Positions 39,901 through 50,451 of a stretch of DNA of 64,000 nucleotides are shown here, in pieces. Made by a program: the position numbers and the translations under genes. This DNA is from Trichoplax adhaerens (lineage: Eukaryota; Placozoa; Uniplacotomia; Trichoplacea; Trichoplacidae): positions 649,379 through 713,378 of the forward strand of contig NW_002060956.1 of the NCBI RefSeq assembly GCF_000150275.1. Reading direction: 5' to 3'. Position 1 is the stretch's first letter, and every line of letters starts with the position of its first letter. Below the pieces are notes generated by a model. It had not been told where the DNA came from and ran no database searches. It worked only from the letters and a program-made list of their open reading frames with translations.

Positions 39901-42900
39901 GTATTATTTTAATAATTTAATAGAATAGTATTCATTTACATAGTTACAATTCTCTTGATAGGCACAGGACTAGTATAGTGCAGTTTTATTCTGCAAGCAG
40001 CAAATAGAACTTGCATTACATCCAATCTATCAGGGATGTGTGTACAATATCTACACTTATTAGCCTAAAAATATCTAATGTATGGCACCAAAAACAGATT
40101 ATAAAGTCTTGTTATTAAAGCGATTACTTAGAAGATTTTATGATTATATTAAAGGATATCTCCACTATTCTATTCAATAAAAATATCAGTTTTATTCAAC
40201 AATAATTTGAATGTAGAAAATTTTAATTGAATATGATAACTTATAAATCCTTATTACCATCTGCCGAAGACTCCTTATGAAAATGGAAAACTTTTCAATA
40301 TGCGTGTCAAAGTGTAACTTATAACTTCTAGATTGAGTTCAATAACTTTATAACAGTCTAGCAATAGCTGTTAGGCTTACTAAATATATTATAGCGGTAA
40401 CAAGGCACTGGCTGCTACTGCTATAAATCAACGAAGGTTTGCAGGTAAAACGGATATGAATGGACTCATAGTATTGTTATTCGCGGTTAATTAAATTTTG
40501 TGCTATTGGTATGCGCCATTTATAATATCTGATTTAAATTAAGAAGATATCAGATCAATGATTAGTTGTTATCATAGATAAAGCGATAGAAATTTTACTA
40601 TCAACGAAGGAATCATTAACAAAATACATGTAAATTGACAGCGATATTTATTTTCCAGTTAATTAGAGCTCGTACTATTAATATGTGGGGGATATTTATC
40701 CTAGATCTGCAATCTTTACTAAAAACAATAGCTATAAATGGAAAGACTGCTTCTGCTACTTAACAGACGAACTAGAATAACGGTTGACTTTCATGAAATA
40801 AAATGTATCATTTAGATCGTTTGTTGTTAATTTTATAAATTCAGGTAATAGCAATCTTACCTAGCAAAATAGCCTATAAATAGTATCATTCAAATTAAGG
40901 AAAGGTATTGCACAAAGACTACAAAGAAAAATACAATAAAATTATAATTAAATGTGTTATGTACTCTTGACAAATCTATTTTTAATCGTAAGTAAAAAAT
41001 AAAGTTTACTATGACGAATTTATTCATTTTACGTTATTACTCATTATAAATTATAGACACTAAAGAATTTCATTACCTGTATAAAATTACAGATAGTACA
41101 GCTTAATGATGATTTGGGCAATAATGTTTTGGAAAATTGCTATTAAATCTATCATTATCTAGAGTATCTAGATGGCTTTATAAGATCCATCTATTTCCAA
41201 GCATATTAAATTTTAATCAATGCGAAATTACTTTCCTTGAACATAATTTACATATTAAGCAATGAGCTGATTTTCAGACGTTTATATCTAATAAAGGAAA
41301 TTAAATTACTTTTTTGTAGATAGTAGACTACAGGGATTTCGATGTTAATATTTTACCATATTTTATTTAATTATTATTCAATTAGTACACAGATTGCCTT
41401 GTCTAAAAGCTGTAAAAATTATCTTCAATATAACTCTTCTGCACTATATTGATTTATTGTATGTGATATTTAAACTTTAACTTATGAAGTGGTCAGTATT
41501 TCTTATGATTACTGAATATACATACTACCAAGTTGTAATAATGTTTAACAAATTATTATCATCGGGATGAATTTTAGTCATAACTATATCATTAATAAGC
41601 AATTTAATAAATAATATTTCAGTTATGATTATTAAATATTCCTTATAATAACAAAAAGGAAATATGATAGCAAAGAGAAGGAAAGTGCTAAAAATTAATA
41701 CTTTACAACTTGACGCTTCATCATACTGCAAGATAAAATCCACTATCATTGTGATGAAATAATATCATAACAACATCAAAATAATATACAGAATTCTAGA
41801 GGTGTTAGTCATTAGTTCAAAATATTTATCAGATCAAAAATTTGATAGGTAAAATACTTCGCTATTGTCGATACTCTATTAATGAATGATAGAGGCACGT
41901 TGTGCGTACACTTAGGATATAATACTGAGCACAAATAGAATTGCGTAACAAATTGTATTATTCAATTAAAAAGTTCTGCTGAAAATTTTCACCTCAATTT
42001 TCTCACGAATCATCTTCAATTATAAGTTCAACGCTTAAATTTTACTCTTGGATAAATTATACTGTCTTTTGTCTATTTATTTGATTCTCTGGTAGTTAAT
42101 GCAGATTATTCATTTTTTACATCTAAATCCGTAACGTATACTACTAAACCTGAATTTTCAAATCCATATTGATATACAATATAGAACTGATTGCTACATA
42201 ACTAAAAGAGCAGCTATATCGTAACTATTATTCAAGATCTCAAATATTCTTTATTTCAGTTGACTCTTGGGGTTATTCTTCAACGACAAAAATTTTAATG
42301 ACTAATCAATCTTCAAAGTCACTTAGTGCTATAATTGATCACTATATTTAAAATCTATTGAGGATGGCATTAATCTTTTCATAGCACATTTATGTCACAG
42401 TACACACTATCAAGGCAAAAAAATCTCTGTGGCGTTATTTGTATATATAGAAACATTACATAATTATTAAACTTACAAGATCGTAAACTTACTGTCTCTA
42501 TATATAATTTTTACAGTACAGAATGCCATTGTATCCAAGTTGAGAAAAATTGTTGATAGGTGTTACTTCCCGTTTAACTGCTAAAGCTAATAAAATTGAT
42601 CTGACCTTAACAATCTATTATTATTAATGATTTCAATGCGTTGCAGTATTTTTAAATACTAATTTATCATAAATAAAACAAAAACATTCCGGATATTTAG
42701 TTACATTGGATCGATACGCTATGTTTTTATTTTACTTTTGTTTCATTTACTATTTGTTCCTGAGCATATGCGTACATAATAGTTATCGGCGTAATTTATC
42801 TGTTCCTAATTTAGGCTATTTATTTACAACTTTTTTAGTAGATATATCAGTTTAAAAATTACATCATTTTTGTTATAGTGACTTAATCGAATGGCAACAA

Positions 42901-45325
42901 TATAACGGCGATGGGAATCCGCCAGTAGTGCGTCTTATTAAGTAAATAATTATGACTGCTATTAATGAGTTCAATTTTACTAATTAAATAGTAATTAATA
43001 ATTTCAAAGCTGGGAATCTCATTTTAGACATGTTAAGTTTAGATAGCAAATTTCTGTAGTTAACATGGAAATTTTAACTTATTCTTAAAGTATTCCTTTC
43101 AGATGCTAAGTTAATTAAATCCTATCGAGTAAAACTACATTAATAGAATCGAATTTAAGATATTATCGAAATTGTGTCGTGACGTAATTAATGTAGATTA
43201 CACTTAATAATGGCTAATTTATAAATTTGAGTCAATTAAGTTTGTCGTGTCAATCTATCGTAGACTGGCACTTAGCAAGAGAGATTATTCGATCCTATCC
43301 TGAAAAAGTGCTACCAACGTTTTTCTTATTTTGAGTAAGACCTAATTTACTATATCAAATGTACAATATCCATTTAAGTATTTTAGATTAGTGATAAGTT
43401 ACTGAAAATTGTAGTCAATGCATCCTTTGGGATTATATTTTACTGTGAAGGATTTATTCTAGATCATTGTTATCTAATTTTCAATATTATTGTAATTCAA
43501 TGAAAAAATTGATTTGTGTCCTTTTTGACTAGACTAACTACATACTAAAAGTTGTTCTATAGCGATACCATCTGTTTTAAATGAAAATCAATCATTTCAT
43601 TTCCGCTCATTTTTAATCCTTATTCCAAACTTACTAGGTTAATAAGGATAGATCTGTATAATAAACCTATAAGGAAAAAAATTATCCAAAGTTTATGAAT
43701 GAATAAGTAATAGGGATTGCTACAGCTGTAATTCAGGGCATGAATTTAGCTAATATCTTGAGATTAAATATCTTTTGGTCTATCATGCATGTATACAGTA
43801 TAATGCATCTCTGATAATAGCATCTTCGCTAATGAGTTAAAGGTTATTGATATAAAATCAGTTACTATTTGAATACATTTGAAAAACTAGAAGTATTCGA
43901 GTCGATTTTGGGATGCTATTGTGTTAACATCTGAGCAATTTTGAATGGTTATAGACGTTAACATAAAACGAAATATTCCACCCGCAAAAGATTAATTTGA
44001 TTTTTTTGTCTAGACATCTATCGAAAACTTTTATTTGTAAAATAACAAGAATTGATACCTACTTCTGGCACAACGGCTTTTAAACAGGTGCTAGACCAGA
44101 TAATAATATCAATAACAACAAAAGACAATCTTCTATATATTAATGACAATATCTAATTACTAATATGGAGATGATGTACTTCAGTAGTTCTAATTGAAAT
44201 GCTAAAAATGAAATTATCAGATCATATTAATCATTGCATTGTATATTTTTAATATATAAATATCGGCTACAATAGATTCAATAGGCGTTCACTGTACAAC
44301 GAAATATATGTAGGTATATATAACATATATATTACGGTATTTAGGCTACTTTTGTAGCATTATATTGCTGTATTTAAGCAGTTAGGATATATAATAAGAT
44401 ATACGATAATGCTAGATAAAATATTTGAATAAGATTACAATGAAACTATAGAAATAAATTCATTAGCATCAAATTATTTACTACCGGTTTTAAGATGATT
44501 TTCTAAATGCCTGGTTGTCATATTTTCCTATTAAATTAATAGCTATTACTCCAATTGTTTTTTCCTTTTGATTTTGCTTACACTCACTTACGTCAATTCT
44601 TGCAACAAAGCTATTTGTGGTAATTATTATCGATGGTATTGTTTACAATTAATAAAAATCTAGACTAATGAGGCATATTATTGTGATATCATAAAATATC
44701 ATCTGATTTTTTCCAAAATAGGAAAATGAAGTAAGTAATAGATATAATGAGGAACATCGATTATAAAAATTGGGAGAATAAATATACTTATATGTATTTC
44801 TTTATGTCGTTAGCAGCTTGTATAATATTTAATCCTAAAAAATAGAGTATAGTAATTATCACAGTTTAATTAGCCAATAGCTGATATAATTTTCCAATTA
44901 CGCTACTGGCATAATCTTAAAATAGCAATTTGTTTTAGGTATAGAATAGAAATAAGACAGAGTAAAAACTTTGCAGATTGAGTATATACAGTATATATTA
45001 TATGTTATTGTATTGGCATGTTCAAAGGCACTTTAATTGCCTTTATTAATTCTATTTTAAAGTTTTAGAATTTAAGACGAACGATATTAATTCTAATAAT
45101 AGTTAAATCAATCAATTGTGAATACATGTGGTGTTGATCAATTGAAACGTAGACCAATACCAATAGACAGGTGATCAGTTGCACTTGAATTAAAAAGCTT
45201 ACTATTAAATAAAAAAGCAAACAGTAAAAAGTTAAAGCAATACCATTGGGAACAATGATATACTTATCAATAAGATTGAATATGTGATCTACTAAGGTAA
45301 CTTTAATTTAATCTTCGCAAAACAG

Positions 45326-45334
45326 TATAAATAG
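45326..45334 (+). promoter_or_regulatory. TATA box of the SIFGamide precursor gene
   Basis: TATAAATAG lies about 30 bp before the likely transcription start near 45356, ahead of a noncoding exon with a good donor. Confidence 0.6.
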
Positions 45335-45355
45335 GATTGACTGATGAAAAATTCG

Positions 45356-45430
45356 TCATTCTCATTAACCGATTTTAATATTTGGAAATCCTTGTTAGCA
45401 CAACTTATCGCGAAAGCAAATATATTATAG
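45356..45430 (+). other. Putative noncoding exon 1 of the SIFGamide gene
   Basis: The exon ends TATAG|GTGAGA at 45430/45431. The acceptor at 46680-46681 lies two bases before the start codon, giving a 5' UTR intron of about 1.25 kb. The exon start is inferred from the TATA box. Confidence 0.55.
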
Positions 45431-46683
45431 GTGAGAAAATTAAGAAAATCAGTTAAATTTTAATCATATCTCGTAATTCAATTTACAAATTTTGATTTTA
45501 CCTTTGTAAATGATCTACGACATATGCTGTATGACTATATTCACATTGAGTTTATACTCCTTTCCAATATCTTTGTTGAAAATTTATCGACTACTCCAAT
45601 TTTTATCTACTCTTTATTAACTTGATATTAGTCTAATTGAAGTTATAGAGTAGCAATTGAAAATAGTTTTATTTGCATTAAAAAATATCTTGTCTAAGTA
45701 CGGTATAATTGCATCCAAATTCACTTCAACGATATCACGCATAAATATGAGATGGATAATTAGTTTTCTTTACCTAATATGAATTAGTTGCGATATGTTT
45801 TAATGACAAATGGTAAAGGAGATACAAGAGAAAATATAGGCATTCAGCCGTGATGATTACATGTTTATTTTTAGCATTAATTTTTATCCGCCATTGACTG
45901 TTTACTGTGTTTTAGGGTCAAAAAATAACTCTCACGTTATAAATCAGTAAATATAAGTAAATCTTGCTTTATAGTTTTATGCCTAGAGCAAATTTTATTT
46001 ATTACATAGCAGATGCATTCCTTAAAGGTTAGGTTCATTTATAAAATGAAAAATTATCGTAAAGCTAATCAATCATGTTGTCCTTGAGAAATGGTTTACT
46101 TAGTATGATACACACATTGCGCAATAACTAAGTTATTAGTTGTTTTTTATTGTTATCATTATACTTTTTGACATTTTGTCCAATATTTTTATCTTTTCGA
46201 GTGATTACGCCTTATTTTTCTGATCTGAATTGGCTGATTTATGTAATAATACAAACCGGTTTAAATGAATCGATTTCCTGAAAGAAATCCTTCATTAGAT
46301 ATATTATAACTCTGTGTAATTTTGCATAATTATATGAAAATATTTAGTACTGTATAGTATTAGTTGCTTGACGGATGATCAATACTGCTTTCTCATGATG
46401 AATAGCTACTAACTGTTGGGATACATCTTTATCGGATATGTAACCAAAGTGAGTAGTCATGGCTACTTAATTAAAGAAGATGAAACATACTATTACTTTG
46501 TTTGAGTGTTATTGTTACGTGAACAACTGTTATCGAGATCTTTTCTCTAAACATAATTTTTGTTTAAACTAATTACAAATGATATGTTTTTCATTAGGTT
46601 TGATTTAGGCGTGTTAACATTGAACTATTAAAAATAAATGTATTCATGTATTTATACTATCTTCCTGATTATATCTTTTAGAA

Positions 46684-48928
46684 ATGAAGCAAATTGCCCT
46701 CATTTTTTTCTTGACAGCAGCTATCGTATTTGCTACGGTTAATGCAGAAGGTGAGAATGTGTTTAGAATCCATTCGCTATATATTTTAGCAAATTATTTC
46801 CTTTAAATTCTAATCTGTTGGGATCTATGGCGAAAAATTGACTTTTTGATTTTTTGCCGTAAAAATTTTCTTAGCCACAAATATGATGAATAATACGACT
46901 TGTGTTCTTAACTACTTTATCTTTATGAAGTTAAAATAGAAATCCCAATTTATATTACGGATTCGAAACAAAAATAACTCCATCAATGTGTTATTGTTTA
47001 ATTTTGCACAATCCCCATTATCGATCTAATCGTTATATAATGCTTTAGGAAATTTGGAAAGTATATTCAATGCCAAGCGCGAAGATCAGGCCAATTTAAA
47101 AAGTATATTCGGCGGTAAGCGTGAAGATCAAGCTAATTTGAAAAGTATATTTGGTGGTAAGCGTGAAGATCAAGCTAATTTGAAGAGCATATTCGGTGGT
47201 AAACGTGAAGATCAAGCTAATTTGAAGAGCATATTCGGTGGTAAACGCGAAGATCAAGCTAATTTGAAAAGTATATTCGGTGGTAAACGCGAAGATCAAG
47301 CTAATTTGAAAAGTATATTCGGTGGTAAACGCGAAGATCAAGCTAATTTGAAGAGTATATTCGGTGGTAAACGCGAAGATCAAGCTAATTTGAAGAGTAT
47401 ATTCGGTGGTAAACGCGAAGATCAAGCTAATTTGAAAAGTATATTCGGTGGTAAACGCGAAGATCAAGCTAATTTGAAAAGTATATTCGGCGGTAAACGC
47501 GAAGATCAAGCTAATTTGAAGAGTATTTTCGGCGGTAAACGTGAAGATCAAGCTAATTTGAAGAGTATCTTCGGTGGTAAACGCGAAGATCAAGCTAATT
47601 TGAAGAGTATATTCGGTGGTAAACGCGACGATCAAGCTAATTTGAAGAGTATTTTCGGCGGTAAACGCGACGATCAAGCTAATTTGAAAAGTATTTTCGG
47701 CGGTAAACGCGAAGATCAAGCTAATTTGAAGAGTATCTTCGGTGGTAAACGCGACGATCAAGCTAATTTAAAAAGTATATTTGGCGGTAAACGCGAAGAT
47801 CAAGCTAATTTAAAAAGTATTTTCGGCGGTAAACGTGAAGATCAAGCTAACTTAAAGAGTATTTTCGGCGGTAAACGTGAAGATCAAGCTAATTTGAAAA
47901 GTATTTTCGGTGGCAGACGTGAAGATCAAGCAAACTTAAAGAGTATTTTCGGTGGTAAACGCGAAGATCAGGCTAATTTGAAGAGCATATTCGGCGGCAA
48001 GCGTGAAGATCAAGCTAACTTGAAGAGTATTTTCGGCGGTAAACGCGAAGATCAAGCTAATTTGAAGAGTATCTTCGGTGGTAAACGCGAAGATCAAGCT
48101 AATTTAAAAAGTATATTTGGCGGTAAACGCGAAGATCAAGCTAATTTGAAGAGTATTTTCGGTGGTAAACGTGAAGATCAAGCTAATTTAAAAAGTATTT
48201 TCGGTGGCAGACGTGAAGATCAAGCAAACTTAAAGAGTATTTTCGGTGGTAAACGCGAAGATCAGGCTAATTTGAAGAGCATCTTCGGCGGCAAGCGTGA
48301 AGATCAAGCTAACTTGAAGAGTATTTTCGGTGGTAAACGCGAAGATCAAGCTAATTTGAAGAGTATCTTCGGCGGTAAGCGTGAAGATCAAGCTAACTTG
48401 AAGAGTATTTTCGGTGGTAAACGCGAAGATCAAGCTAATTTGAAGAGTATCTTCGGCGGTAAGCGTGAAGATCAAGCTAATTTGAAAAGCATTTTCGGTG
48501 GTAAACGTGAAGATCAAGCTAATTTGAAAAGTATTTTTGGTGGTAAACGCGAAGATCAAGCAAACTTGAAAAGTATATTCGGCGGCAAGCGTAAAGATCG
48601 AGCCAATTCGAAGAAAAAATTTGGCTGTAAATGCAAAGGTCGAGGTAATATGAAGAGCATGCTCGGTGGTAAACGTGAAGATCAAGCAAACTTGAAAAGT
48701 ATTTTTGATGGAAAGCGTGAAGATCAAGCTAATTTGAAAAGTATTTTCGGTGGTAAACGCGAAGATCAAGCTAATTTAAAGAGTATTTTCGGTGGTAAAC
48801 GTGGAGATCAAGCTAATTTGAAGAGTATTTACGGTGGTAAACGCGAAGATCAAGCTAATTTGAAGAGTATTTACGGTGGTAAACGCGAAGATCAAGCTAA
48901 TTTGAAGAGTATTTTCGGTGGCAAATAG
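46684..48928 (+). CDS. SIFGamide neuropeptide precursor, multicopy
   Basis: Exon 46684-46750 encodes a signal peptide (probable cleavage after VNA, residue 21). A phase-1 intron leads to exon 47049-48928, giving 648 residues. After an initial SIFNAKR unit there are 43 tandem 14-residue units of the form SIFGGKREDQANLK and a final SIFGGK, so 39 copies keep an intact SIFGG followed by a basic residue. Cleavage at Lys-Arg, amidation on the second Gly and trimming of Glu-Asp would give pyro-QANLKSIFG-amide, which I recall as a known Trichoplax neuropeptide. The final GK-stop copy can still be amidated. Variants include GRR twice, KRDD three times, SIYGG twice and one decayed unit (KKFGCK). Released from secretory cells; receptor unknown. 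Long minus-strand frames here are artefacts. Confidence 0.96.
47060..48925 (+). repeat. 42-bp coding tandem array
   Basis: Forty-three 42-bp units plus a partial one encode the SIFGamide copies. Third-position differences group units into blocks. A block containing the rare GGCAGACGT variant occurs at 47911 and again at 48205, exactly 294 bp (seven units) apart, with matching flanking variants. This shows recent segmental duplication within the array. Confidence 0.95.
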
Positions 48929-50321
48929 AAATAGAATATATTATAAATTAGCTTATTTAGACAATAAACTAAACGAATATTAGACTGAAATGAACATGCA
49001 TACACTAAAGAAATGGGGACGATTGCAATTATAATTCACTAAAAAATTAACATATCATATATTCTATATAAAATGATCGCCTAATCGCTTCGTATTACGG
49101 TTGATAACTTTTAATTCGGGATAATAGTCTAGTTTATTATCATCGTTTACTGCCTATAATCCAGAAAACCTCTATTTACTGGAATAAATATCATTGATTA
49201 CTACCAAGATTTAAATATTAAAATTCGTTTTATGATCTTTCGGTAATAACTAAAATTTAAATAATTATCTTTGGTTCCTTACAACTATCTTTGTCATTAC
49301 TTGATTTCATTTTCGTGAAAATTGTAGTTTATCTTGTGGTTCGCCGATAATAAATACTGATCAACAAAATAAAATTGTACTGTTATGAATGTTTTTCTAG
49401 TCTTACTTATTTTCATTAACCGCAATTTGAATGTGGATAAGCTAGTGCAAACGGCAAAGTCAAAACAGTAAACCCGGTGTCGCCGTTTACAGTAATGAGT
49501 AAAAGTATGATCATAGATGCTACGTATATGAGCTATATACTCTTATGTCAAAGTGGGATCGGGTAGTAAAAGTAACGAAAATATAAAATAACGTTAGACA
49601 AGCTAGTTTTAGAAATAGTGAACATTTACTATAGTAACATGTGCTGACTTGGAACAGTTAATCACTGATGAATCAAACTTTAGCGGCTTTTATTTTGGAG
49701 TGCCCCAAATTTTCTTACTGGATGCGGAGTTTACCAGACTCATACAATGATTGAAATTATTCCGCTACATTAAAGCCAATTTTTAAAGTCCGATTTTGGC
49801 AGATTGTTTAACAAGATAGCAGTCTGATAAGTTTAAGATTTTTATTAATATAATATGTATGAATTAAACATTGAATTTCAGAATAGCACATTAAAGAGTA
49901 TGTAGCTTCAGCTCTAAAACCTATCAGATATTGATCGTTAGTAAAAGAGCGTCATATTTATACTCAAATAGTAAATACCTGTATTAAACCAATTACTCAA
50001 GAATTATAATTTTAGAATAAAGCACTTTAAAAACTAATAGTAAGTTATTTTAGTCAGTGAAATATTGATATTAAATGAACATGGAATAAAATTCATCGAT
50101 TGTAAAAGTAGTCATTTACACAGTAGGCTTCATCCAATACATGAAAATTACAGTAGCATGTTCCAATTTAATATTATACGCGTATCTAATCATTTTATGA
50201 AGCAAAACCATCAATGCAGGTTCTTAAGCATTGTAGCAGTTTTACATGCATACTATGTCTCTCTCTCTATATCGTTTAATCAATAGTCCATTTACATACT
50301 GCATGGCAAGGTACAAACCTA
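48929..50321. other. Spacer downstream of the SIFGamide gene
   Basis: AT-rich 3' flank of the SIFGamide gene running into the 3' UTR of the minus-strand SELENOS gene. AATAAA-type signals occur (for example 48963 and 49367). No other gene is seen. Confidence 0.5.
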
Positions 50322-50395
50322 CTGTATTTGGATTGATACCATGATCATCCCGTAGATTATTAGATACATCTCGTCATTATTGTAATTTAATACAG
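50322..50395 (-). promoter_or_regulatory. Candidate SECIS-like stem-loop in SELENOS 3' UTR
   Basis: On the minus strand a perfect 7-bp basal helix (CTGTATT with AATACAG) encloses ATGA. This is followed by a short helix (CGAGAT with ATCTACG, one bulge), a loop containing AA and then GGATGA. ATGA lies 12 nt before AA and about 80 nt after the UGA, both in the usual range. The upper helix is shorter than in typical SECIS elements, so this is tentative. Confidence 0.3.
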
Positions 50396-50451
50396 AATAT
50401 CATTATACAATCGTAATTGGTTCCACTAGGCTGCTAAATTGCAGGCTTGAT

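Larger units (their letters stand above)
33845..45325. other. AT-rich gene desert, right half
   Basis: About 11.5 kb without a convincing conserved gene. AATAAA motifs at 34383-34405 could end the YF-peptide transcript. A possible extra exon (34802-34888) and a possible small secreted frame (35965-35777, minus) are listed separately, as are a diverged duplication at 36.2-36.8 kb and a hairpin at 36.84-36.94 kb. Confidence 0.5.

Noticed and set aside
47096-48769. Long minus-strand frames of 221 and 179 codons
   Set aside because: They are antisense shadows of the 42-bp SIFGamide array; a repeat free of stops in one frame is free of them throughout.
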